Assembly (NCBI GenBank): GCA_038203955.1
Contig: JBBRDK010000161.1
Span: 1-5,048, forward strand
DNA length: 5,048 nucleotides
Origin: JALYUA01 sp038203955
GTDB taxonomy: Bacteria > Acidobacteriota > Thermoanaerobaculia > UBA5066 > Gp7-AA6
Direction of reading: 5' to 3'
Of the stretch, positions 1 through 5,041 are shown in pieces. The position numbers and the translations under genes are program-made. The notes beneath the pieces are model-generated. The model saw nothing but the letters and a program-made list of their open reading frames with translations. It did no database searches and was not told where the DNA came from. Position 1 is the stretch's first letter, and every line of letters starts with the position of its first letter.

Positions 1-246
1 CCGCGGCTCGCCGCGGGGAGCCGCGAGAGCGGGACGGACGACGATCTCGGCGAAGAGGGACGCCGCCCGGGCGAGGACCTGGACCTGGAGCGTTTCCTTC
101 GACTGGAAGTGGGCGAAGAGGCCGCTCTTGGACATCTCGAGGTCCGTCGCGAGCCGTCCGATCGAGAGACCGGCCAGCCCGACCTCGCTCGCCAGCCGCA
201 TCGCGTGGTCGAGGATCACATCGCGAGTTTGCTCACCTTTTGCCAT
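1..246 (-). CDS. TetR/AcrR-family transcriptional regulator, N-terminal part (cut by window edge)
   Basis: This is a DNA-binding repressor of the TetR/AcrR family; its ligand and targets cannot be read from the sequence. The reverse complement from ATG at 246 gives 82 uninterrupted codons that run off the left edge, so the ligand-binding C-terminal domain is missing. Residues about 10-55 form the three-helix DNA-binding domain: an ILDHAMRLASEVG first helix, then LSIGRLATDLEMSKSGLFAHF, the family's signature helix-turn-helix, followed by SKETL. Codons are GC-rich at third positions. There is no Shine-Dalgarno before the ATG, but a good promoter lies so close that the message may be leaderless. 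It is divergent from imuA. TetR genes often control a neighbour or themselves, and the palindrome in its own promoter favours autoregulation. A role in controlling imuA is possible but unsupported. Confidence 0.9.
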   Translation of the reverse strand, partial: MAKGEQTRDVILDHAMRLASEVGLAGLSIGRLATDLEMSKSGLFAHFQSKETLQVQVLARAASLFAEIVVRPALAAPRGEPR

Positions 247-253
247 GCGGCCA

Positions 254-283
254 ATAAAAGCACGAACGTTCGTTATCTGTCAA
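254..283 (-). promoter_or_regulatory. Candidate promoter of the tetR gene
   Basis: Read on the minus strand, a perfect -35 TTGACA lies at 283-278 and a -10-like TTTTAT at 259-254, with an 18-bp spacer (CTTTTA with 17 bp is the alternative). A start site about 7 bp past the -10 falls at or within one or two bases of the ATG at 246, which suggests a leaderless mRNA. The spacer holds a perfect palindrome. Confidence 0.6.
262..273. promoter_or_regulatory. Perfect 12-bp palindrome, probable TetR-family operator
   Basis: ACGAACGTTCGT is identical to its own reverse complement and lies between the -35 and -10 elements of the tetR promoter. Operators of this size and symmetry inside the promoter of the gene itself are typical of autoregulated TetR-family repressors. 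Binding would block RNA polymerase. The assignment to this TetR protein is inference from position. Confidence 0.6.
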
Positions 284-394
284 GAGGTGTGATCGGCCGA
301 CACCACGGCGGGCCGGCGAATCGCGCGGCCGTAAGAGGTCTTTCTTCAGCGGAAGGGTGATGTCCTCGCCGTGGATCGGACACGGCTTGTCATC

Positions 395-423
395 TTGATT
401 TACGCCTTTGTTACGCCTATCTT
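395..423 (+). promoter_or_regulatory. Candidate promoter of the imuA-imuB operon
   Basis: A -35-like TTGATT (395-400) and a -10-like TATCTT (418-423) are separated by exactly 17 bp, each matching consensus at 4 of 6 positions. The predicted start near 430 leaves a leader of about 30 nt before the ATG at 461. It lies downstream of the GTG at 371, so that longer imuA reading would begin outside the transcript. The region 395-430 is visibly more AT-rich than its surroundings. A weak inverted repeat CCGTG-N7-CACGG (369-385) sits just upstream. Confidence 0.45.
400..418 (+). promoter_or_regulatory. Direct repeat TTACGCCT-N3-TTACGCCT in the imuA promoter, candidate SOS regulator site
   Basis: TTACGCCT occurs at 400-407 and 411-418. 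The 11-bp period puts both copies on the same helix face. The repeat fills the spacer between the candidate -35 and -10, the usual place for a repressor site. imuA-imuB operons are commonly LexA-controlled, and alphaproteobacterial LexA boxes (GTTC-N7-GTTC) are also direct repeats of 11-bp period, though of different sequence. A LexA role here is inference. Confidence 0.4.
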
Positions 424-460
424 CCTTTTCCGGCTCTCCGCCGGAGAAAGGCATGGCGGC

Positions 461-1387
461 ATGAGCGCCTCGCGAACCGCTCTCGAGCAGCTCCTGGAAT
501 CAGGCGCGCTTCAAACGGGCAAACGCGGATCGCTTTTGACCGGCACGTCGGCGCGGCTGACCCGCGCGTCGGAGCTCGCCCCTCCCGCGCGTTCGTCTCA
601 GCCGCTGCCGGGGTCCGCCGCCAACGCCCACGCCCCGATCGAACGGCTTCTCGGCGGCCTTCCGAAGGGGAAGTTAGTCGAGCTCGTCGGCCGCCGCTCT
701 TCCGGCCGACACTCGCTCGGCCTCGCGGCCCTGGCGTCCGCGACGTCGGCGGGAGAAGCGGCCGCGCTCGTCGATCTCGGCGACCATCTCGATCCCGAGG
801 CGGCGGAGCGCGCGGGGGTGGACCTGGCGCGGCTTCTCTGGGTACGACCGGCGCGATTGAAGTCGGCGCTCTCCTGCGCGGAGATGCTTCTTTCGACCGG
901 GTTCCCGCTCGTCGTCGCGGACCTCGGCCTCTCTCCGCGCGGCGCGCGGTACCTGCCCGACGCCGCCTGGGTGCGCCTCGCCCGCGCCGCCCAGGCCCAG
1001 GGCGCGTGCCTGCTCGTCGTGACGCCGTGGCGGATGACGGGGATCGCCGCGGAAGCGGTCCTCGGAACCAACGTCGCGCGGCCGGCGTGGCTCGGATCGG
1101 GAAAGTCCCCGCGACTGCTCGACGGGATCTCCTCGCGCGTGACCCTGGATAAGTTCGGTCGCGAAACTCCGGGGACCTCCGTGCCGCTCGCGCTTCGCGT
1201 CGGGGAGGCGCCGCCGGCGGAGTCGCGCGCCGCGCTTTCATCCACCCGGGAGCCCGCGTCTCCGCTCTCCCCCGCGCGGCTTCCCTCTCCCCGCGCGCCG
1301 GGGGAGAGGCCCGGGGTGAGGGGCGGCACAGGAAGCCCGGACGGCGCCGTCTCCGCCCTCCTCGCCCCGGTCCGCGACTCGGCATGA
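461..1387 (+). CDS. imuA: ImuA-type RecA-like protein of the mutasome (SOS mutagenesis)
   Basis: ImuA is a RecA-related accessory protein that works with ImuB, and usually a DnaE2 polymerase, in DNA-damage-induced translesion synthesis. The chosen start is ATG 461 (308 residues). GGAGAAAGG lies 9 bp upstream, and the start is downstream of the candidate promoter; a GTG at 371 would add 30 unconvincing residues. The RecA-like core begins near residue 60 with ERLLGGLPKGKLVELVG. The Walker A position reads GRRSSGRHS (residues 77-85) against GPESSGKTT in RecA, so the key lysine is replaced by R83. A DLGDHLDPEAAERAGVDL stretch matches the RecA region around its DAEHALDP motif, and VVADLG (D154) is Walker-B-like. 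ATP hydrolysis is therefore doubtful, as in other ImuA proteins. The tail beyond about residue 250 is proline- and arginine-rich and partly encoded by an inserted palindromic repeat. The stop overlaps imuB by ATGA. Confidence 0.85.
   Translation: MSASRTALEQLLESGALQTGKRGSLLTGTSARLTRASELAPPARSSQPLPGSAANAHAPIERLLGGLPKGKLVELVGRRSSGRHSLGLAALASATSAGEAAALVDLGDHLDPEAAERAGVDLARLLWVRPARLKSALSCAEMLLSTGFPLVVADLGLSPRGARYLPDAAWVRLARAAQAQGACLLVVTPWRMTGIAAEAVLGTNVARPAWLGSGKSPRLLDGISSRVTLDKFGRETPGTSVPLALRVGEAPPAESRAALSSTREPASPLSPARLPSPRAPGERPGVRGGTGSPDGAVSALLAPVRDSA
1283..1322 (+). repeat. Palindromic repeat, copy 1, inside the 3' end of imuA
   Basis: CCTCTCCCC (1284-1292) pairs with GGGGAGAGG (1301-1309) across an 8-nt loop and is followed by CCCGGGGTGAGGGG. 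The same unit recurs at 3521-3556. This type of dispersed element is familiar from spurious 'PGPLP'-like translations in many high-GC genomes. Here it lies within the open frame and encodes residues about 275-288 of ImuA (LPSPRAPGERPGVRGG) without breaking the frame. Confidence 0.75.
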
Positions 1388-3063
1388 AACACGGGATCGA
1401 ATCTCGCGCGCGCATCGCATGCCTTGATGTTCCCCTCTTTCCGCTCGCGGCCCGCCTTCGCAGCGAGCCGGAGCTGAAGGGCGAGCCGGTCGCGGTGTTC
1501 GAGGGCAACGGCAACGCGGCGCGCGTGATCGCGGCGACGCGCCCCGCCCGCCGGGCCGGGATCCGCCAGGGAATGACGCTTCCGCAGTCGCGCGCGATCG
1601 TTCCGAAGTTAGTCGCGCGCGGCCGCGACGCAGAAAGCGAGCGCGCGGCTCAGGAGGCGCTTCTGGAGATCGCCGACTCCTTCTCGCCTCGCGTGGAAGA
1701 CGCGGGAGACGGCGTCGTCTATCTCGATCTCGCCGGGCTGCCGGGGCTCTCTCCGAAAGAAGAGGTCTCCGCCGAACGGGCCGAGGCGCTTCTCGGGCAG
1801 CGGCTGATCGCCGCCGTCGAGGGAGCGGGCCTGCCGGCGCGCGTCGGGATCGCGGGCTCGAAACTCGCGGCGCGCGTCGCGTCCTCGCTTCCCGATTCTC
1901 CGAAGATCGTGCCGGAAGGCGACGAGGCGAAGTTTCTGGCCCCGCTGCCGCTCGACCGGCTCGCTCCCGAGATGGAGATCGGCGCGCGGCTGGCGCAGTG
2001 GGGTATCGGATCGATCGGCGAGCTCGCCCGGTTGCCCGAGGGAGAAGTCGCCAGCCGCCTGGGCGAGCTCGGCCGCGAGCTCCACGCGACCGCGCGCGGA
2101 TTCGACCCGCGGCCGCTCGAGCCGCGCGTGCCTGCGCTCCTGCTGTCTGAGGGGATGGACCTCGAGTGGCCGCTCGTGACGCTCGAGCCCTTCCTCTTCG
2201 TCGGGCACGCGGCCTTAGAAAGACTGGTCGCGCGTCTCGAATCCCAGGCGCTCGCGTGCACGCGCCTGGAGGTCACGCTGAAGCTCGATCCCGAAGGCGT
2301 CGATGCCCGCGGGATCTCGCTGCCGGCGCCGACCCGCGACGTCAAGACGCTCCTGACCCTCCTGCGGCTGGAGCTCGAGGCGCGCCCGCCCGGGGCCGCC
2401 GTCGCCGGGTTCTCGTTCTCCGCGCATCCCGACAAGCCGCGCCGCGCGCAGCTCTCTCTCTTCGGACCGGCCGCGCTGTCGCCCGACCGGCTCGCGACGA
2501 CGATCGCCCGCCTCGCGTCGCTGCTCGGCGCGGACCGTGTCGGCTCTCCGCGCACGGTCGACGGCCACCACCCGGAGCGGTACGCGCTCGCCTCCTACGC
2601 GCCGCCGCCGCCGCCCGACGTCGCGCGCGCTTCGAAGAAGGGCCGCGGCCTCCTCGCGGTCCGGGCGCTGCGCCCGCCGATCGCTCTCGAGGTCCTGACC
2701 GCGGAGCCTCCGCCTCTTCCGGCTCCGATCCGCGCGATCGCGCCGCTCGCGTTGACGGCCGGCGCGGCGGTCCCGGCGGTCTCGGTGCCTGTCGGGGTGA
2801 GCCGGAGCGCCGCGACGGCGGGCGCGCGCCCCCACTCTCCGTCTCCGCGGCTTCTCTCGATCAAATCCGCGCCCGGCTCCTCCCTGGACATCCAGGGATC
2901 CGTGCGCGTCGCCGCCGGCCCGTGGTCCGTCGAGGAGGGCTGGTGGTCCGACTCTCCGTCCGAGCGCGACTACTGGGACGTCGAGCTTTCCGACGGCGGC
3001 CTCTATCGAATCTTCCGCGACCGGCGGGGCGAGAGCTGGTTCGCGGACGGCCTCTATGACTGA
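1384..3063 (+). CDS. imuB: ImuB, catalytically degenerate Y-family polymerase-like mutasome scaffold
   Basis: ImuB resembles Y-family polymerases (DinB/Pol IV) but acts as a hub linking ImuA, the replicative clamp and an error-prone polymerase. The 559-residue frame starts at ATG 1384, overlapping the imuA stop, so the two are translationally coupled. The palm begins with IACLDVPLF: D15 matches the first Pol IV aspartate (D8), but the next position (D10) is P17. The Pol IV motif SIDEAYLD is replaced by GDGVVYLD, so the catalytic Asp-Glu pair is G110-V111. Polymerase activity is therefore unlikely, as known for ImuB. A helix-hairpin-helix-like segment (WGIGSIGELARLPEGEV) lies at about residues 208-224. 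QLSLF (356-360) matches the QLxLF clamp-binding consensus. A proline/alanine-rich linker (about 400-515) precedes the conserved ImuB C-terminus (WW at 520-521, then ERDYWDVELSDGGLYRIFRD and a final WFADGLYD). Confidence 0.92.
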   Translation: MKHGIESRARIACLDVPLFPLAARLRSEPELKGEPVAVFEGNGNAARVIAATRPARRAGIRQGMTLPQSRAIVPKLVARGRDAESERAAQEALLEIADSFSPRVEDAGDGVVYLDLAGLPGLSPKEEVSAERAEALLGQRLIAAVEGAGLPARVGIAGSKLAARVASSLPDSPKIVPEGDEAKFLAPLPLDRLAPEMEIGARLAQWGIGSIGELARLPEGEVASRLGELGRELHATARGFDPRPLEPRVPALLLSEGMDLEWPLVTLEPFLFVGHAALERLVARLESQALACTRLEVTLKLDPEGVDARGISLPAPTRDVKTLLTLLRLELEARPPGAAVAGFSFSAHPDKPRRAQLSLFGPAALSPDRLATTIARLASLLGADRVGSPRTVDGHHPERYALASYAPPPPPDVARASKKGRGLLAVRALRPPIALEVLTAEPPPLPAPIRAIAPLALTAGAAVPAVSVPVGVSRSAATAGARPHSPSPRLLSIKSAPGSSLDIQGSVRVAAGPWSVEEGWWSDSPSERDYWDVELSDGGLYRIFRDRRGESWFADGLYD

Positions 3064-3085
3064 GTGGAACGGTGTCGGTACCAAT

Positions 3086-3091
3086 AAGGAG
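3086..3091 (+). promoter_or_regulatory. Strong Shine-Dalgarno deciding the start of the gene after imuB
   Basis: AAGGAG lies 7 nt before ATG 3099. It selects this ATG over an in-frame GTG at 3072, and over an overlapping ATG at 3056 in another frame. Confidence 0.75.
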
Positions 3092-3098
3092 TCTCGCC

Positions 3099-3485
3099 AT
3101 GACCGGGTGGGAAGGACAGGTTCTCGCCATCGCCTTGAAGGAACTGCTCGAAGCGCTCCGAACCCTGGGACGCGGGGGGTTCGGCAGCGACCGGGCTCTG
3201 CTCTCGACCGTGATCCGCGATCTGCTGACGGAAAATCCGAACCTCACTCGCGCCGAAGCGACGTTGAAAGCCGTCGAAGCGCTCGGCCGTCGCCCTTCGG
3301 CCGACTTCTTCGTCGCGAAGAGCCTGCTCGCCGCCGTGCAGAAGCGGCGGCTCCTCGAAAAGAAGTCGGGACCCGCGGGCCTCTCCCTGACGGGACCGAG
3401 CCGGCCGTCATCAGCGCCGAGACCCCCGCAACGGGTGAATCCCCCTTCCGCCGCTGCCAGGTCGAAACGAAAAGACGCGTCGTGA
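3099..3485 (+). CDS. Hypothetical 128-residue helical protein downstream of imuB
   Basis: I do not recognise this family. From ATG 3099 the product has 128 residues. Residues 1-90 look almost entirely alpha-helical: ALKELLEALRTLG, then DRALLSTVIRDLLTENPNL, then AEATLKAVEALG, then FFVAKSLLAAVQKRRLLEKK. A low-complexity proline/serine/basic tail follows and ends RSKRKDAS, so it looks disordered and could contact nucleic acid. There is no signal peptide or membrane segment, so it is probably cytoplasmic. Third codon positions are GC-rich as in the neighbours, and the Shine-Dalgarno is excellent. It starts 35 bp after the imuB stop with no visible terminator, which suggests the same operon. In many genomes this slot is held by dnaE2 (imuC); this protein is far too small for that. 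A role as mutasome partner is inference from position only. Confidence 0.7.
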   Translation: MTGWEGQVLAIALKELLEALRTLGRGGFGSDRALLSTVIRDLLTENPNLTRAEATLKAVEALGRRPSADFFVAKSLLAAVQKRRLLEKKSGPAGLSLTGPSRPSSAPRPPQRVNPPSAAARSKRKDAS

Positions 3486-3530
3486 TCCCCTCCTCCGTCT
3501 CCGCCTCTCCTCCCTCTGCTCCCTCTCCCC
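3486..3530 (+). other. Pyrimidine-rich, G-poor tract between the small gene and intI
   Basis: About 45 nt are almost entirely C and T, with only isolated purines (such as the A in GATCCCC and single Gs near 3497, 3503 and 3518). On the transcript this is a C-rich, G-poor stretch, which resembles a Rho loading region. On DNA it is a near homopurine/homopyrimidine run. It directly abuts the palindromic repeat. The function is unknown. Confidence 0.4.
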
Positions 3531-3556
3531 GGGCGCGGGAGAGGCCGGGGTGAGGA
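3521..3556 (+). repeat. Palindromic repeat, copy 2, between the small gene and intI
   Basis: CCTCTCCC (3522-3529) pairs with GGGAGAGG (3537-3544) over a 7-nt loop, followed by CCGGGGTGAGG. It matches copy 1 in imuA in stem, order and tail, differing mainly in loop and G-run length. It has no U-run, so it is not a classic intrinsic terminator. In RNA it could stall or protect transcripts just before intI. Confidence 0.75.
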
Positions 3557-3588
3557 GGAAAACACCCGCGACAAGAAGAGAGGGAGAC

Positions 3589-4596
3589 ATGTCGACGATC
3601 TCCGGCCCCTGGCCCGCTCCGGAACCCGGCGCGCGCCAGCCGCGCTTTCTCGATCGCATGCGAACTGCCATCCGCGCCCGCCACTACAGCATCCGCACCG
3701 AGGAGGCGCATGTCGGCTGGATCCGCCGCTACATCCTTTTCCACGGCAAGCGCCACCCGAAGGAAATGGGGGAGCAGGAGATCAACGCGTTCCTCTCCGA
3801 CCTCGCGGTGACCCACGGCGTGAGCGCGTCGACGCAGAACCAGGCGCTCGCCGCAATCCTGTTCGTATACCGCCACGTGCTCGAGACTCCGGTCGGCCCT
3901 CTCGATCACGTCGTGCGCGCGAAACGCCCGCGGAAGCTGCCGGCCGTTCTGACGCGCGCCGAAGTGCGCTCGATCGTGGGACGCCTGTCCGGAAACCCGC
4001 GGGTCATCTGTCTGCTGCTCTACGGGAGCGGAATGCGCCTGCTCGAGTGCCTGCGCCTCCGGATAAAGGATGTGGAGTACGCATTTCACCGGATCACGGT
4101 GCGCGAAGCCAAAGGAGGCCGGGACCGCCCGGTGCCGCTACCCGAGTCGCTGATGACGCCGCTCGCCTCCTGGATGTCGGCGGTCAAGCGCCTTCACGAG
4201 AAAGACCTCGAGGAGGGTTTCGGGAACGTCTACCTCCTAGACGCGCTTGCGAGAAAGTACCCCGGCGCGGAACGCGATTGGGGATGGCAATGGCTCTTCC
4301 CGGCGGAAAAGAGAAGCCGCGACCCGCGCACACAAGTCGAGCGGCGCCATCACTTGCATGAAAGTGTCGTGCAGAGGGCGTTCGCCCAGGCCGTACGGGA
4401 CGCGGGGATCAAGAAGCCGGTCCACTGCCACACCCTGCGGCACTCTTTCGCGACCCACCTGCTGGAGGACGGTTACGATATCCGGACCATCCAGGAGCTC
4501 CTGGGCCACGCGGACGTTAAGACAACGATGATCTACACACACGTCCTCAACCGCACGGGCGGCCGCGGCATCCGGAGCCCCGCGGACAACCTGTGA
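3589..4596 (+). CDS. intI: Integron integrase (tyrosine recombinase, IntI family)
   Basis: IntI recombines attI and attC sites to insert, excise and reorder gene cassettes. ATG 3589 gives 335 residues, about the size of IntI1; a purine-rich GAGG lies 5 nt upstream. A GTG at 3550 would add 13 residues read from the palindromic repeat and is less likely. The N-terminal SAM-like core-binding domain (about 15-110) includes HYSIRTEEAHVGWIRRYI. The catalytic domain has R150 (YGSGMRLLE), H281 and R284 (HTLRHSFATHLL), H307 (ELLGHADVKTT) and Y316 (MIYTHV), so all are present. The IntI-specific insertion, absent from XerC/D, lies at about 207-237 (DALARKYPGAERDWGWQW). It closely parallels the DALERKYP...WPWFWVF region of IntI1. 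Codons such as ATA, CTA and GTA are more frequent than in imuB, hinting at separate ancestry. The gene runs toward the recombination sites, opposite to class 1 integrons. No promoter is obvious in the 103 bp upstream. Confidence 0.93.
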   Translation: MSTISGPWPAPEPGARQPRFLDRMRTAIRARHYSIRTEEAHVGWIRRYILFHGKRHPKEMGEQEINAFLSDLAVTHGVSASTQNQALAAILFVYRHVLETPVGPLDHVVRAKRPRKLPAVLTRAEVRSIVGRLSGNPRVICLLLYGSGMRLLECLRLRIKDVEYAFHRITVREAKGGRDRPVPLPESLMTPLASWMSAVKRLHEKDLEEGFGNVYLLDALARKYPGAERDWGWQWLFPAEKRSRDPRTQVERRHHLHESVVQRAFAQAVRDAGIKKPVHCHTLRHSFATHLLEDGYDIRTIQELLGHADVKTTMIYTHVLNRTGGRGIRSPADNL

Positions 4597-4628
4597 GCGC
4601 GAATCCCCAACGCCCTGCAGCTCGCCGG

Positions 4629-4661
4629 GACGTTAGCCCACAAATTGTGCGGCCTAACGTC
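4629..4661. repeat. Palindrome with integrase-core-like heptamers downstream of intI
   Basis: GACGTTAGCCC (4629-4639) and GGCCTAACGTC (4651-4661) are inverted repeats with one mismatch in 11. They enclose a second, near-palindromic CACAAATTGTG (4639-4649). The arms include GTTAGCC (4632-4638) and GCCTAAC (4652-4658); the latter is an exact RYYYAAC integrase core, the former a near match to GTTRRRY. The order is outward, opposite to an attC. It could be an accessory IntI-binding site, a remnant site or an operator. There is no T-run to suggest a terminator. Confidence 0.55.
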
Positions 4662-4667
4662 GGAACC

Positions 4668-4748
4668 ATGACGGAGGCTCAGGTCTATCAAATCGATGAG
4701 ACGACGAGGGAGGCCCTGAATCTGAAGATGGCGGATCGGCGTGAATAG
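4668..4748 (+). CDS. Possible 26-residue leader peptide between intI and attI
   Basis: ATG 4668 opens a 26-codon frame (begins MTEAQVYQIDETTREALN, ends MADRRE) closed by TAG at 4746-4748. Composition is plausible for a soluble, charged peptide and unlike the Arg/Pro-rich frameshift shadows elsewhere, but the ribosome site is weak (GGAACC). Some integrons carry short ORFs by attI that aid cassette translation; that comparison is inference. It could also be a gene remnant. Confidence 0.25.
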   Translation: MTEAQVYQIDETTREALNLKMADRRE

Positions 4749-4759
4749 GGCCGCGAGCT

Positions 4760-4805
4760 CCGCTGCGTTTGGCGCTGCAGTTGGGCAGTCTAATACATGT
4801 TAGGC
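4760..4805 (+). other. Candidate attI integration site
   Basis: The core GTTAGGC (4799-4805) fits GTTRRRY, with crossover between G4799 and T4800. To its left GTCTAAT (4789-4794 plus 4788-adjacent base) forms an imperfect inverted partner across a 4-5 nt gap, preceded by TTGGGCAGTC. As I recall attI1, it reads GCAGGGCAGTCGCCC and then TAAAACAAAGTTAGGC, so GGGCAGTC, TAA and GTTAGGC occur in the same order here. No matching left half of an attC hairpin is seen, apart from GCCTAAC 154 bp away at 4652. This makes attI likelier than a large attC. The AT-rich stretch could also serve a weak cassette promoter. Confidence 0.55.
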
Positions 4806-5041
4806 GGCTGCGAGTTCTCCTCAGCACCCAGGCTGGGGCGACCCGGCCGCAAGGGTCGAAGGCACCGCGTGATCACGGAGACGGCCGGGGAACGGCTCAA
4901 GTTGCCACGCGTCGCACAGGAGCCGCTTCGGGTTCATAGGTGGCGCCAGTCAGGTTCCGACATTCAAATCTGCGCACCGCCTAACATCGCGCTGCAGCGG
5001 ACTCGCTCCGCTCCGCTGCGCGAGCGCTGAGCTTTGGGACG
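4800..5041 (+). mobile_element. First integron cassette (242 bp)
   Basis: The unit runs from the crossover in the attI-like core (T4800) to the crossover in the attC core (G5041). It is unusually short. Apart from its attC it holds about 180 bp without a convincing gene. Visible inside are a small hairpin, CGACCC (4839-4844) with GGGTCG (4853-4858), and a weak 53-codon frame that runs into the attC. It may be a non-coding or regulatory cassette. The boundaries depend on the attI call. Confidence 0.6.
4869..5030 (+). CDS. Doubtful 53-residue cassette ORF running into attC
   Basis: GTG 4869 is preceded by GAAGG (4858-4862) at 6 nt and opens a 53-codon frame ending at TGA 5028-5030. The last third (NIALQRTRSAPLRER) is simply the translation of attC, a tail seen in many hypothetical proteins. 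The first part (ITETAGERLKLPRVAQEPL) matches nothing I recognise. The same frame is open back to an ATG at 4797 inside attI. Chance openness in GC-rich DNA is as likely as a real gene. Confidence 0.2.
   Translation: MITETAGERLKLPRVAQEPLRVHRWRQSGSDIQICAPPNIALQRTRSAPLRER

Noticed and set aside
262..273. ACGAACGTTCGT as a Gram-positive-type LexA box
   Set aside because: That box needs four bases between GAAC and GTTC. Here they abut, and the site lies in the tetR promoter, which fits a TetR operator better.
371..460. Longer imuA from GTG 371 with a hydrophobic N-terminus
   Set aside because: It would start upstream of the candidate promoter, has no ribosome site and adds residues not typical of ImuA. 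ATG 461 has GGAGAAAGG at good spacing.
417..1514. Long minus-strand open frames opposite imuA (and similar ones opposite imuB)
   Set aside because: They are Arg- and Pro-rich antisense shadows common in GC-rich DNA, with no family resemblance. imuA and imuB are clear on the other strand.
3056..3553. 165-codon frame overlapping the imuB stop by ATGACTGA
   Set aside because: The product is an Arg/Pro/Ser-rich shadow with poor codon pattern. The alternative frame from 3099 has a strong Shine-Dalgarno and normal helical composition.
3521..3556. Intrinsic terminator before intI
   Set aside because: The hairpin has no following T-run and the sequence continues G-rich. The same repeat occurs inside imuA, where termination would cut the operon.
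4652..4805. A single 154-bp attC from GCCTAAC to GTTAGGC
   Set aside because: Beyond the two heptamers I see no complementary L''/L' arms, and the length exceeds usual attC sizes. The right end looks more like attI. It is kept as an alternative, not a call.
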